Below, piece by piece: positions 18,187 to 26,813 of a stretch of 39,300 bases of DNA. Numbering within the stretch: the first letter of the stretch is position 1; each line of letters begins with the position of its first letter. This stretch comes from Terriglobales bacterium (GTDB lineage Bacteria > Acidobacteriota > Terriglobia > Terriglobales > Acidobacteriaceae), in NCBI GenBank assembly GCA_025980765.1, contig JAICXB010000035.1, positions 1 through 39,300 on the forward strand, in the 5' to 3' direction. The notes beneath the pieces were generated by a model. That model saw only the letters and a list, made by a program, of their open reading frames with translations, did not search any database and had not been told where the DNA came from. A program made the translations under genes and the position numbers.

Positions 18187-19956
18187 ATGGAAACCTCTTC
18201 CCACGACGTCCTGCTCGTTGGTGGTGGAGGCGCTGGTTTGCGCGCCGCCATTGCCGTAGCGGAGACTAATCCTAAGCTGCGCGTCGCTGTGATTTCCAAG
18301 GTCTATCCCATGCGCAGCCACACCGTCGCTGCCGAGGGCGGCGCCGCCGGAGTGGTGAAGCCCGACGACTCAATCGACGAACACTGCTACGACACTATCT
18401 CCGGTGGCGACTGGCTATGCGATCAGGACGCCGTTGAAGCGTTCATCAAGGAAGCGCCGCAAGAGCTGCTGCGGCTGGAGCATTGGGGATGTCCCTGGAG
18501 CCGTGAGCCCGACGGACACATCGCGGTGCGCGCATTCGGCGGGATGAAGAAGCGACGCACCTGGTTCGCCGCCGATAAGACCGGCTTCCACATTCTGCAC
18601 ACGCTGTTTCAGACCACGCTCAAGTACAACGAGATCTTCCGCTACGACGAGTGGTTCGTGACCAAGTTGTTAGTCGATGACGGTCGCGTGTGTGGCGTGG
18701 TTGCCATCGAATTAATGTCTGGACGCATTCAGGCGATCACCGCAAAAGCCGTGGTCCTGTGTACCGGCGGCTGTGGGCGCGTCTTTCCCTACACCACCAA
18801 CGCCGCGATCAAGACTGGCGATGGCATGTCCCTCGCATATCGCGCCGGCGCACCGCTGAAGGACATGGAATTTATTCAGTATCATCCCACCGGACTTCCC
18901 TTTACGGGAATTCTTATCACCGAAGCCGCTCGCGCCGAAGGCGGCTACATGCTGAATAAGGATGGATACCGCTACCTTCAGGATTACGACCTGGGCCGGC
19001 CCGAGCCCAAACCGGTACTGCGCTCGATGGAACTTGGACCGCGCGATCGCCTCTCGCAGGCCTTCGTAAAAGAAATCGAAAAGGGCCGCACCATCCACGG
19101 ACCTTACGGCGAGGTGGTTCACCTCGACCTGCGGCATCTGGGCGAAAAGCTAATCAATCAAAAACTACCGTTTGTGCGCGAGCTCTGCCTGAAGTACGAA
19201 GGACTCGATCCGGTCACGCAGCTCATTCCCGTGCGTCCGGTGGTGCATTACATGATGGGCGGCGTTTCCACCGATATCAACGGCGCGACGCCACTACCCG
19301 GCCTGTACGCGGCCGGCGAATGCGCTTGCGTGAGCATCAATGGCGCCAATCGGCTTGGCTCAAATTCGCTTCCGGAAATTCTTGTCTTCGGCGCGCGGGC
19401 TGGAGTCGCTGCTGCCGAATTTGCGTCTGGAGCAGCGGAACAGGTAAGTCAGGCGGTGCTGGCGCAGGCAGAAGACGAGCGCCGGCGTCTGGAACAGCAA
19501 TTCCTGCGCAAAACCGACGGCAACGAGAGGGTGGCTGTAATCCGCGAGGCCATGCAGAAAACTTTGGAGAGTGGGGCGGGAATTTATCGCACACAAAAAT
19601 CGCTGGAAGATGCGGCCACCCACCTCGCCATATTGCGGGAGCGCGCGGGCAACATCGCGCTAGACGACCACTCGCGAACCTTCAACACCGAACTGCTCTC
19701 CGCGCTGGAATTGCACTGCATGCTGGATGTGGCCATATGCATTGTGCATAGCGCGCTTTCGCGCACGGAATCGCGCGGCGCGCATCAGCGCACCGATTAT
19801 CCTGATCGCAACGATCGTGATTTCCTGGCGCACACGTTGATTTCGCAAGACGAGCACGGAGCAATACGCGTCAATTACAAACCGGTAACCATCACCCGAT
19901 GGCCGCCGGGGGAACGCGTGTACGGACAGCCAACTCAGACCGCAGCGAAAGCATAA
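18187..19956 (+). CDS. frdA: Fumarate reductase / succinate dehydrogenase flavoprotein subunit
   Basis: 589 residues. The Rossmann loop is [11 protein letters not shown] (11-21); the covalent FAD site is SHTVAAEGG with His45. Active-site and capping motifs are present ([35 protein letters not shown], then [10 protein letters not shown] and [10 protein letters not shown]). It interconverts succinate and fumarate at the cytoplasmic face of the membrane. Length, downstream 247-residue iron-sulfur protein and two separate small membrane subunits match the E. coli quinol:fumarate reductase layout. Direction of use in this organism is not decided by sequence. First gene of frdABCD; 2 bp separate it from frdB. 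Confidence 0.94.
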   Translation: METSSHDVLLVGGGGAGLRAAIAVAETNPKLRVAVISKVYPMRSHTVAAEGGAAGVVKPDDSIDEHCYDTISGGDWLCDQDAVEAFIKEAPQELLRLEHWGCPWSREPDGHIAVRAFGGMKKRRTWFAADKTGFHILHTLFQTTLKYNEIFRYDEWFVTKLLVDDGRVCGVVAIELMSGRIQAITAKAVVLCTGGCGRVFPYTTNAAIKTGDGMSLAYRAGAPLKDMEFIQYHPTGLPFTGILITEAARAEGGYMLNKDGYRYLQDYDLGRPEPKPVLRSMELGPRDRLSQAFVKEIEKGRTIHGPYGEVVHLDLRHLGEKLINQKLPFVRELCLKYEGLDPVTQLIPVRPVVHYMMGGVSTDINGATPLPGLYAAGECACVSINGANRLGSNSLPEILVFGARAGVAAAEFASGAAEQVSQAVLAQAEDERRRLEQQFLRKTDGNERVAVIREAMQKTLESGAGIYRTQKSLEDAATHLAILRERAGNIALDDHSRTFNTELLSALELHCMLDVAICIVHSALSRTESRGAHQRTDYPDRNDRDFLAHTLISQDEHGAIRVNYKPVTITRWPPGERVYGQPTQTAAKA

Positions 19957-19958
19957 CT

Positions 19959-20702
19959 ATGGCAAGGAACATCGACATCGAGCTTCAAGTCTCACGCTAC
20001 TCGCCGGAGCAAGACCTGGAGCCGCACTTGCAAAGCTACAGGGTCCCCATCAGAGATGAATGGGTCATCCTCGACGCCCTCAATTATGTGAAAGACAAGA
20101 TCGACGGCACGCTTACGTTCCGCTGGTCGTGCCGCATGGGCATCTGCGGAAGCTGCGGATACATGATCAATGGTGAACCCAAGCTGGGCTGCGCGACCTT
20201 CCTCAAGGACTATGCGCCCGGCCCGGTGAAGATCGAGCCGCTGCGCAACTTCCCCATCGTGCGCGATCTGGTGATCGAGATCTCCGATTTTCTGGAAAAG
20301 CTGAAGAAGGTAAAGCCCTGGCTCATCCATGAGGGCAGCAACGGGCAAGGCGAGTATCTGCAGACCCCGGACCAGCTCGAACAATTTCGCCAGCACAGCA
20401 TGTGCATCAATTGCCTGCTGTGCTATGCGGCTTGTCCCATTTCAGGACTCGACCCAATCTTCATCGGGCCTGCGGCTCTGGCCCTGGCGCATCGCTACAA
20501 CAAAGACTCGCGCGACCAGGGATCGGCCGAACGCATGGCCACACTCTCGCATCCGGACGGAATCTGGGGATGCACATTTGTCGGCGAGTGTACCCGCGTC
20601 TGCCCCAAACACGTGGATCCGGCGGGTGCAATCCAGCAGTACAAACTGGCGGCGGCGATGGACGGCATGAAGTCGTTTTTGATGCCCTGGGGAAAGCGAT
20701 AG
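19959..20702 (+). CDS. frdB: Fumarate reductase / succinate dehydrogenase iron-sulfur subunit
   Basis: 247 residues from the ATG at 19959, two bases after the frdA stop; an upstream opening at 19899 lies inside frdA. The [2Fe-2S] domain has [10 protein letters not shown] (C58, C63, C66) and C78. The C-terminal part has [12 protein letters not shown] (149-160) and C205, C211, C215 ([17 protein letters not shown]), giving the usual 2Fe-2S, 4Fe-4S and 3Fe-4S clusters. It passes electrons between the flavoprotein and membrane quinone. Confidence 0.95.
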   Translation: MARNIDIELQVSRYSPEQDLEPHLQSYRVPIRDEWVILDALNYVKDKIDGTLTFRWSCRMGICGSCGYMINGEPKLGCATFLKDYAPGPVKIEPLRNFPIVRDLVIEISDFLEKLKKVKPWLIHEGSNGQGEYLQTPDQLEQFRQHSMCINCLLCYAACPISGLDPIFIGPAALALAHRYNKDSRDQGSAERMATLSHPDGIWGCTFVGECTRVCPKHVDPAGAIQQYKLAAAMDGMKSFLMPWGKR

Positions 20703-20712
20703 GAGGAACTCG

Positions 20713-21177
20713 ATGGACAGCGCAGCAGCGCGCGCAAGGGCGTCCGCCGGCGGGCATTCGCAAACCGCACCGGCTTATACCGAGTTTCATCCGCGCTGGT
20801 ATCGGCCAAGGATCTCCACCTATTGGTGGCTGGGACGCTGGCCGTATGTGAAGTTTATTTTGCGGGAACTCAGCAGCGTCGCCGTGGCCTGGACGGTAGC
20901 ATTCACGTTGTTTCAGTTATGGTCTCTCAGCCAGGGCGAGGTTGCATACTCAACCTTCACACGCCGCGCGAGTTCTCCGATCATGATCGCTCTGAACGTG
21001 ATCGCATTCGGGTTCCTGCTGCTGCACTCGATTACATGGTTCAATCTGGCGCCGAAGGCGATGGCGGTTCGAGTGAGTGGAAAACGGCTGCCGGCGATTC
21101 TGATCTCCGGCCCGCAATTTCTCGGATGGTTCGCGATTTCAGCGATTGTGCTTTGGATTTATATGGTCCGAACCTAG
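20713..21177 (+). CDS. frdC: Fumarate reductase membrane anchor subunit C
   Basis: 154 residues with three membrane helices (about 55-72, 91-113 and 130-150). It begins after a good AGGAGG. The segment HPRWYRPRISTYWWLGRWPY corresponds to the conserved FrdC N-terminal region ahead of helix 1. Together with FrdD it anchors FrdAB and forms the quinone site. Histidine H104-like in LLLHSITWFNLAPKA is in the usual place. Ends TAG. Confidence 0.9.
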   Translation: MDSAAARARASAGGHSQTAPAYTEFHPRWYRPRISTYWWLGRWPYVKFILRELSSVAVAWTVAFTLFQLWSLSQGEVAYSTFTRRASSPIMIALNVIAFGFLLLHSITWFNLAPKAMAVRVSGKRLPAILISGPQFLGWFAISAIVLWIYMVRT

Positions 21178-21187
21178 GGAGACGAAC

Positions 21188-21541
21188 GTGGAAGCTAAGA
21201 AAAGCCATGAACCAATCTTCTGGACGCTGTTCAGCGCTGGAGGGGTAGTCGCAGCGCTGTTGCTGCCGGTCCACCTGTTCATCTTCGGCATGGCTGTGCC
21301 CCTGCATTGGATTCACGGTCCGGCTTACAACCTGCTCCTCAGCCTTGCGCAAATGCCCATCGCCCGGCTCTACCTGTTTGTCATGTGCTCGCTGCCCTTG
21401 TTCCACTTCGCTCATCGCTTTCGCTACACACTCTATGACGGGCTGCAGATCAAGCATCTGAATGAAGTCGTGTTCGCCAGCTGTTATGGAATCGCTGTGT
21501 TGGGAACCGTAGCTGCTGGATGGCTGTTATGGCGGATATGA
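21188..21541 (+). CDS. frdD: Fumarate reductase membrane anchor subunit D
   Basis: 117 residues from a GTG at 21188 supported by GGGAG about seven bases upstream; an in-frame ATG at 21146 lies inside frdC and is rejected. Three helices: FWTLFSAGGVVAALLLPVHL, then about 55-78 with LFHFAHRFRYTLYDGLQIKH between helices 2 and 3, and a last helix ending WLLWRI. This matches FrdD, including the HRFRYTLYDGL motif. A short stem GAGACGA/TCGTCTC at 21559-21580 follows the operon. Confidence 0.9.
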   Translation: MEAKKSHEPIFWTLFSAGGVVAALLLPVHLFIFGMAVPLHWIHGPAYNLLLSLAQMPIARLYLFVMCSLPLFHFAHRFRYTLYDGLQIKHLNEVVFASCYGIAVLGTVAAGWLLWRI

Positions 21542-21611
21542 TCCTCCGCCCGCGGGTAGAGACGAGGCAGGCTTCGTCTCCGCTCCTGATTGAATGAATG
21601 GGAGTACTCTC

Positions 21612-22160
21612 ATGCAACTGAAACTGAAATCCATCTCTCAAGCCGGAATAAACACTGCGATTGCGAAGGCCGAGCGCTATCGCTACCTGAATGAGCCGGA
21701 GGAGGCGGAATCAATCTGCCGCGACATTCTCGCAGTCGATCCTCTGCATCAATCCGCGCAGCGGATCCTGGGGTTGGCCATCACGGACCAGTTCACCGGC
21801 GGAGTAAAAGACCGCTTTGCCGAAGCCGCAGCTCTCTTCACCGGTTTGGTCGACGAATACTCGCGCTTGTACTACACCGGCATCCTGCACGAGCGCCATG
21901 CCAAGTCGCAATTGCGGGCGGGGCGTCCGGCACTGGCGATTGCCGTCGAATTCGAAGAGGCCATGACTCACTTTGAACGCGCAGAGAAGATGCGCCCCAG
22001 CGGCAACGACGAATCCATCCTGCGCTGGAATCGTTGTGCGCGGCTGCTCGAAACTTTGCCTCAACCCAGTGCGGCGGAAGAGCCTTCCGCGTTCGAGTCG
22101 GGAGATATTGCGCCACACCACTCGCGCGCGTCTGCAGCCCGGGCCCATCGTATGCGCTAG
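21612..22160 (+). CDS. TPR-like hypothetical protein
   Basis: 182 residues from the ATG at 21612, with GGGAG eight bases upstream (an ATG at 21594 has no such site). The helical repeats resemble tetratricopeptide units: [40 protein letters not shown], and [20 protein letters not shown]. The C-terminal 40 residues are Ser/Ala/Pro-rich and disordered. No signal peptide. Probably a scaffold or interaction protein of unknown partner. Confidence 0.72.
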   Translation: MQLKLKSISQAGINTAIAKAERYRYLNEPEEAESICRDILAVDPLHQSAQRILGLAITDQFTGGVKDRFAEAAALFTGLVDEYSRLYYTGILHERHAKSQLRAGRPALAIAVEFEEAMTHFERAEKMRPSGNDESILRWNRCARLLETLPQPSAAEEPSAFESGDIAPHHSRASAARAHRMR

Positions 22161-22194
22161 TCGAATCGTTCAGACCGTCTGTACTAAGCTACTT

Positions 22195-22644
22195 ATGCGA
22201 GCGGTCGTACAACGCGTGTCGAAGGCCAGCGTGTCAGTGGAAGATGCGGTGGTTGGCGCAATCGGAAATGGCTTGCTGGTGTTGCTGGGAGTCAGCAAAA
22301 ATGACACTTCTGCAGCAGCCGATTACCTGATCGAGAAATTGCTGGGCCTGCGGATTTTCGAAGATGCGGAAGGCAAGATGAACCTCAGCGTGCGCGAAAC
22401 CGGAGGCGCAGTGCTGGTTGTCTCGCAATTTACTCTCTTCGGAGATGTGCGTCGAGGCAAGCGTCCCTCGTTCGACGAAGCCGCGCGTCCTGAGCAGGCG
22501 CGCCATCTCTACGAATATGTAATTGCACAAATCCGCGCGCAGGGTGTGGAATGTTCCACCGGCGAGTTCCAGGCCATGATGCAGGTTTCCCTCGTAAATG
22601 ATGGTCCAGTGACGATATTGCTGGATTCGGAAAAAACGTTCTAA
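22195..22644 (+). CDS. dtd: D-aminoacyl-tRNA deacylase
   Basis: 149 residues, the usual family length. It begins [15 protein letters not shown] and holds the two signatures of [11 protein letters not shown] and the cross-subunit GP motif [11 protein letters not shown]. It hydrolyses D-aminoacyl-tRNAs (and mischarged Gly-tRNA-Ala), protecting translation. An upstream in-frame start at 21973 lies within the preceding gene and is rejected. Confidence 0.95.
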   Translation: MRAVVQRVSKASVSVEDAVVGAIGNGLLVLLGVSKNDTSAAADYLIEKLLGLRIFEDAEGKMNLSVRETGGAVLVVSQFTLFGDVRRGKRPSFDEAARPEQARHLYEYVIAQIRAQGVECSTGEFQAMMQVSLVNDGPVTILLDSEKTF

Positions 22645-22726
22645 AGCTTGCTGCCGCTCAAATTGCCTTAATCCTTCTGACTGGCGGATAATCAGAGGTT
22701 GTTCGCCCCCGGATCGTCGAAGAGCC

Positions 22727-23386
22727 GTGAATCTGCCCAATTACATCACGCTGAGCCGCATCTTCAGTGTGCCTATCCTCATCTGGATTCTCCTTGGCAG
22801 TTTCTTCAACACGCAAAATGGCGAAAAGGAAATTGCCGCCTCCGCGCTGTTCATTCTCGCGTCCATCACGGATGGGGTAGATGGCTACCTCGCGCGCCGT
22901 CGTGGTCAAGTCACCACGATGGGCATGCTGCTCGATCCGCTCGCAGACAAGCTTCTGATTGCCGCGGCTTTCATAACTCTGGTGCAATTCAATCCGCGCA
23001 TTGTGCCTGCCTGGGTAGCGGTACTGATCATCGCCCGCGAGTTTCTGGTCAGCGGACTGCGAGGCATCGCCGCTTCCGAGGGCTTCACTATTGAGGCCAG
23101 CGATCTGGGGAAATTCAAGACCGTAGTTCAAATTGTGAGCGTTGCCGCCGCAATTCTCGATCATCGCTGGATGGTTTGGATCTACGGCAACTTCATCTTC
23201 TCTTTGGATTTGGTCGCTCATCTTGCGATCTGGTTCATGATCGCCGTTTCCATCGTCTCCGCCGTAGATTACTTTGTGGCGTTCTGGTCGAAGATCGATC
23301 GCCAGGTTGTTGCCAGCCAGCGCCGGAGGCGCCCATTTGTCCTCAGTCGGCGCAAGCGCGACGATATCGCCGCCACACAGCAATAA
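22727..23386 (+). CDS. pgsA: CDP-diacylglycerol-glycerol-3-phosphate 3-phosphatidyltransferase
   Basis: 219 residues from a GTG start. It begins MNLPNYITLSRI, typical for PgsA. The CDP-alcohol phosphotransferase motif D-x2-DG-x2-AR-x8-G-x3-D-x3-D is complete (D49, D52, G53, A56, R57, G66, D70, D74). It makes phosphatidylglycerophosphate from CDP-diacylglycerol in the inner membrane. The C-terminal 30 residues are basic. A palindromic repeat follows directly. Confidence 0.93.
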   Translation: MNLPNYITLSRIFSVPILIWILLGSFFNTQNGEKEIAASALFILASITDGVDGYLARRRGQVTTMGMLLDPLADKLLIAAAFITLVQFNPRIVPAWVAVLIIAREFLVSGLRGIAASEGFTIEASDLGKFKTVVQIVSVAAAILDHRWMVWIYGNFIFSLDLVAHLAIWFMIAVSIVSAVDYFVAFWSKIDRQVVASQRRRRPFVLSRRKRDDIAATQQ

Positions 23387-23391
23387 CCAAT

Positions 23392-23459
23392 CGGGTGATT
23401 TTGTGATCGGGTGATTACAAAATCGCTTTTCGAATCACAAATCGCGAAATCACCAAATT
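23392..23459. repeat. Inverted repeat of the ATCGGGTGATT word family, copy 1
   Basis: Words AATCGGGTGATTTTGTGATC and, in reverse, AATCACAAATCGCGAAATCA form an imperfect hairpin right after pgsA. The same words occur at 39085-39156 between tRNA-Gln and prs. Confidence 0.7.
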
Positions 23460-23496
23460 TAGACCCATCTCTTATCCCTTTAATTACAATGTCCTC

Positions 23497-23796
23497 ATGC
23501 CACACATTGAGATGAAGGAAATTCGTATCCCCGCACACCTGATCCACGGGCGCCCTCCTTCACTCCTCTACACAGCGGTCAAAGCGACTTTGACAGCGCT
23601 GCTTCTCGCCATCATCAGCTTTTTTGCCTTGAATGCGATTGCCATCGCGGCCCTCGCGATTGTTGAGAAGGTTCGGCATCAGTCAATCGATCTCGCGATT
23701 GCCTATCGCGATTTTGCATTTCCGGCAGCGTTGGGACTTTTTGTCGTGCTCTGGGCAGGAGCGCTCATCTTCTTTTTCCGCGAGAGGAACCGCTGA
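23497..23796 (+). CDS. Small membrane protein, unknown
   Basis: 99 residues with two hydrophobic helices (about 32-55 and 74-92), ending in a charged FFFRERNR tail. A start at the second methionine (23512) is possible. No family recognised. It is 6 bp from the following oxygenase gene, so the two are probably cotranscribed. Confidence 0.62.
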   Translation: MPHIEMKEIRIPAHLIHGRPPSLLYTAVKATLTALLLAIISFFALNAIAIAALAIVEKVRHQSIDLAIAYRDFAFPAALGLFVVLWAGALIFFFRERNR

Positions 23797-23802
23797 CCTC
23801 TC

Positions 23803-24726
23803 ATGCAATTGGTTACCATCGCAGAATCCGCACTCTCTACAACCCTGCAATCGCCTGAACGCCTGCGTGATATTTGCGCCAGCCTCGAAGCTGGCGACAT
23901 CGTCTTCTTTCCAAGTACGCCCATCCACATCGGCAGTGAGGATTTGAAGTTTCTTCTCGGACATCAGCAGGTGGGCGGCGCTTATCACAAGAACATTGCG
24001 TATCGGCCGCAGCAGGACCGCATCACCGGATTTTCGGATCAGAAATCGGACACCAGCCGGCGCCTGCGCGGAATCATGAAGAGCTACTCACAAGCGGTGA
24101 TTGAATTCCTTCGGCAATTCCTCGGGCCATATCAAGCGCAATGGAAAGTCGATTACGCCAGCTATCGTCCGGAAGAAGAGCAAGGACGCGACCTCACTCT
24201 GCGCAAGCGGAATGACCTGCTGCACACCGACGCCTTTCCCACTCGGCCAACCCATGGCGATCGCATTCTGCGCTTCTTCAATAACATCAATCCAGAGAAG
24301 ACCCGCAACTGGATCACGACGGAAACATTCGGTGGCTTGTTAGAGAAGATGCGCGCGGGAAAAATCAACGGGAGCGCCGTGCCGTTGCCCTCATCAATGC
24401 AGATGCCCGCGCTCAAGCGGACACTCTCCGGCATAGGCCTGGGGGCGCTCGCGCCTTCGTTGAAACGCTCTCCGTACGACGAATTCATGATGCGCTTTCA
24501 CAATTACCTGAAAGAGAATTCCGAATTTCAGAGCAATTGTCCGAAGCAGCATTGGGAATTCCCACCCGGCTCAAGCTGGATGGTGTACACCGACATGGTC
24601 AGCCATGCCGTGCTCTCCGGCCAATTCGCGCTGGAACAAACCCTGATCGTCTCCCGCCACGCGATGGTTGCGCCCGAGAAGTCGCCGTATGGAGTGCTGT
24701 CCAGGCTTGCCGCAACTCGCGAATAA
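23803..24726 (+). CDS. Kdo hydroxylase-like Fe(II)/2-oxoglutarate oxygenase
   Basis: 307 residues resembling the KdoO family, which hydroxylates the Kdo sugar of lipopolysaccharide. The metal triad appears as H141-x-D143 in RNDLLHTDAFPTRPTHGDR and H268 in DMVSHAVLSGQFALEQT. RFFNNINP and R-x-W near residues 155-170 are also family-like. It has no signal peptide, so it acts on the cytoplasmic side, on the Kdo-lipid A precursor. This implies a lipopolysaccharide-bearing envelope. Substrate assignment is by family likeness only. Confidence 0.8.
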   Translation: MQLVTIAESALSTTLQSPERLRDICASLEAGDIVFFPSTPIHIGSEDLKFLLGHQQVGGAYHKNIAYRPQQDRITGFSDQKSDTSRRLRGIMKSYSQAVIEFLRQFLGPYQAQWKVDYASYRPEEEQGRDLTLRKRNDLLHTDAFPTRPTHGDRILRFFNNINPEKTRNWITTETFGGLLEKMRAGKINGSAVPLPSSMQMPALKRTLSGIGLGALAPSLKRSPYDEFMMRFHNYLKENSEFQSNCPKQHWEFPPGSSWMVYTDMVSHAVLSGQFALEQTLIVSRHAMVAPEKSPYGVLSRLAATRE

Positions 24727-24729
24727 AAT

Positions 24730-24779
24730 TGTCAGACAAATGTGCTAAAGTGTCAGACAAAATAAGGCCATGTCTGACA
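24730..24779 (+). promoter_or_regulatory. Triple TGTCNGACA operator of the toxin-antitoxin module
   Basis: Three 9-bp palindromes TGTCAGACA (24730-24738), TGTCAGACA (24751-24759) and TGTCTGACA (24771-24779) start 21 and 20 bp apart, two helical turns each. The third overlaps the antitoxin start codon (ATG 24770). This is the expected binding pattern for a ribbon-helix-helix autorepressor. AAGG at 24764-24767 is the ribosome site between sites 2 and 3. Confidence 0.8.
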
Positions 24780-25096
24780 AACGACTCAGTGTTCGCATCA
24801 CGCCGAAGCTCCACAAGCTCTTACGTAAAAGGGCCAAAGCTTCGGGAAAATCAGAGTCGGAGATCATACGCAGTACTCTGGAGAAAGAGCTTGGTGCAGA
24901 AAAACCGCAACGTACCCTCTACGACGTACTGAATGACATTGGTTTTATTGGCTCTATCCCTAATGGCCCGCCCGATCTGAGCACGAACAAGAAGTACATG
25001 GAGGGATTCGGAGAGTGGGACAATGATGCTCATCGACGCCGGCCCGCTGGTCGCGTTAGCCGCGCCACGCGACCCAAGTCATCCTCAATGCGCTGA
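24770..25096 (+). CDS. Ribbon-helix-helix antitoxin (CopG/VapB-like)
   Basis: 108 residues. RLSVRITPKLHKLLRKRAKA, then SGKSESEIIRSTLEKEL is a classical RHH DNA-binding unit (beta strand plus two helices). The middle (TLYDVLNDIGFIGSIPNGPP) would bind the toxin. It represses its own promoter through the operators just upstream. The last 24 or so residues overlap the toxin start by 74 bp in another frame and are Arg-rich and unlike a normal antitoxin tail; a one-base insertion after EWD would give EWDK and stop, with a usual short overlap. So a small indel is possible. Confidence 0.8.
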   Translation: MSDKRLSVRITPKLHKLLRKRAKASGKSESEIIRSTLEKELGAEKPQRTLYDVLNDIGFIGSIPNGPPDLSTNKKYMEGFGEWDNDAHRRRPAGRVSRATRPKSSSMR

Positions 25097-25427
25097 AGTC
25101 GCGGCGCGGGTGACTTCACCGATATTGACAACGTGGCCGGTAGTGACGGAAGCAGTCTGGATTGGGCAACGCTGGCCCGAGTTTATCTGGAAACTCAGTA
25201 GCCTCTTCGAATCCAACGCCGTTGGTCTGCATCCCCTCGAAGCTAAAGCCATGACCTGGATGGCTGAGTACATGCTGAAATACGAAAACCTCCGTCCTGA
25301 TCTTGCCGACGCTTCCCTCATGTACCTGGCCGAACGCGAGCGCATTGATACTATCTTCACGCTGGACCGCCGCGACTTCAGCGTCTATCGCACCAGCCGC
25401 AATCGCGCGTTGAAGATCGTCCCTTAA
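25023..25427 (+). CDS. PIN-domain ribonuclease toxin (VapC-like)
   Basis: 134 residues. Acidic metal-binding residues are present in order: D5 (MLIDAGPLVAL), E43 (VTEAVW), D93/D96 (LRPDLADASLMY) and D115/D118 (FTLDRRDFSVY). PIN toxins cut specific RNAs with Mg2+ or Mn2+ and are blocked by their antitoxin. An ATG three bases later is equally possible as start. Cognate to the RHH protein upstream, which it overlaps. Confidence 0.87.
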   Translation: MMLIDAGPLVALAAPRDPSHPQCAEVAARVTSPILTTWPVVTEAVWIGQRWPEFIWKLSSLFESNAVGLHPLEAKAMTWMAEYMLKYENLRPDLADASLMYLAERERIDTIFTLDRRDFSVYRTSRNRALKIVP

Positions 25428-25536
25428 ATCTCACCGGAACCAAACCAGCAACTAACCTTTTTGACAATATCTGCCGTTGCACCAGATGCGATGCTATGTT
25501 GTATCTGCTCTGTCGAAATCCGTCACTTTGCCTGTG

Positions 25537-26790
25537 ATGGACCAAAACTCGAAACTCGTTCGACTCTTCGCTGTCCTCAGGGCCATTGCGGACTTGGGGC
25601 CGGTGGCGACTGCGGACCACGAATTCTCCGACGCCGCCCGACAAATCCTGGAGCGCACCATGCGCGCCTTCGACGCCGAGCAAGCAGCGCTGCTTATTTT
25701 TGAAGGAACGGGAGCGAAAATGGCCTGCATCGCAGCCTCAGGCTTCCCTTCTCTCAATGCGCAAATGACGTTATCGATTGCGGCGGCGCAGACGCAACAG
25801 TGGGTGCAAGCGCGCACTTCGCGGGTCCCAGTTCACCCGCAGGACATCCAGGAACTCTTTGGCTCAGCGCAGTCTCCTTTCCTCTCTTCTATTAAATGCA
25901 TCACGCCACTGCGGGTGAGCACTGGACCAGTCGGCGCACTCTGTTTGGGGTCGCGCAAAGCGCAGGAACCTTATGGGCCCGCGGAGATCGAAGGTCTGGA
26001 GATGCTGTCGCCGCATCTCGCTCTGGTGCTTCACAATCAAGCTTTGGCGGAGTCGTTGCGTCACCAGATTGCCGACAATCTGCGGCTGCTGAGCTCGCTC
26101 CATCATTCCTACGACGACGCGCTTGAGGCCTTTGCCACCACCATCGATTCCAAGGATTCGCACATGCGCGGCCATTCTGTGCGCGTTGCGCGCTTCTCTG
26201 CCGGCATCGCCGAGACGCTGGGCATGAATGAAAATGAGATTTCCGGAATCCGCGCCGCAGGGCACTTGCACGATATCGGCAAGGTGACTGTCGATAAGAG
26301 TTTCTTTGCCAAAGCATCCACTCTGCGCCCGGAGGAGTTTCGCGCCATCGCCGATCACACCGTGATGGGACACCAGATCGTCTCTTCCGTGCGCTTTCCC
26401 TGGCCGCAAGTGCCCGAAGTGGTGCGCTGGCATCATGAACGTTCTGACGGCTCCGGATATCCCGACCGATTGCGCCAGGACGAGCTTCCGCTCTCGGTCC
26501 GCATTGTTGCCGCCGCTGACACATTCGACGCCATGACGAGCGACCGTCCTTACCGGCAGTCGAATACCGTACATATTGCCTGCCAGGAGCTGGTGCGGCT
26601 TTCCCCGGTGAAGTTCGATTCCAGCGTGGTGCAAGCGCTGCTGGTACATTTGCGCCGTGACCTGGAAGGCAAGAGCGCCGTGCGTTTGCTGCCGCAACAG
26701 AAGACCGCGCAAATTTCTACTTCGGATCTTGACAAGCTTTCGTTTGATCTTGTCGGCAAGCTGACCGGCAACCGCGTGTACTCTGCATGA
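25537..26790 (+). CDS. GAF and HD-GYP domain protein, probable cyclic-di-GMP phosphodiesterase
   Basis: 417 residues from the ATG at 25537; a TTG at 25477 would add 20 residues and cannot be excluded. The GAF-like sensory domain spans about residues 30-170. The HD-GYP domain has MRGHSVRVARFS, GHLHDIGKVTVD, DHTVMGHQIV, HHERSDGSGYPDRL and AADTFDAMTSDRPYR, i.e. all metal-binding histidines/aspartates and the GYP motif. Expected to degrade cyclic di-GMP in the cytoplasm in answer to a ligand of the GAF domain. It is 23 bp upstream of the degenerate kinase gene, probably one operon. Confidence 0.9.
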   Translation: MDQNSKLVRLFAVLRAIADLGPVATADHEFSDAARQILERTMRAFDAEQAALLIFEGTGAKMACIAASGFPSLNAQMTLSIAAAQTQQWVQARTSRVPVHPQDIQELFGSAQSPFLSSIKCITPLRVSTGPVGALCLGSRKAQEPYGPAEIEGLEMLSPHLALVLHNQALAESLRHQIADNLRLLSSLHHSYDDALEAFATTIDSKDSHMRGHSVRVARFSAGIAETLGMNENEISGIRAAGHLHDIGKVTVDKSFFAKASTLRPEEFRAIADHTVMGHQIVSSVRFPWPQVPEVVRWHHERSDGSGYPDRLRQDELPLSVRIVAAADTFDAMTSDRPYRQSNTVHIACQELVRLSPVKFDSSVVQALLVHLRRDLEGKSAVRLLPQQKTAQISTSDLDKLSFDLVGKLTGNRVYSA

Positions 26791-26813
26791 AAAGCTGCTA
26801 GAGAGAACGAACC

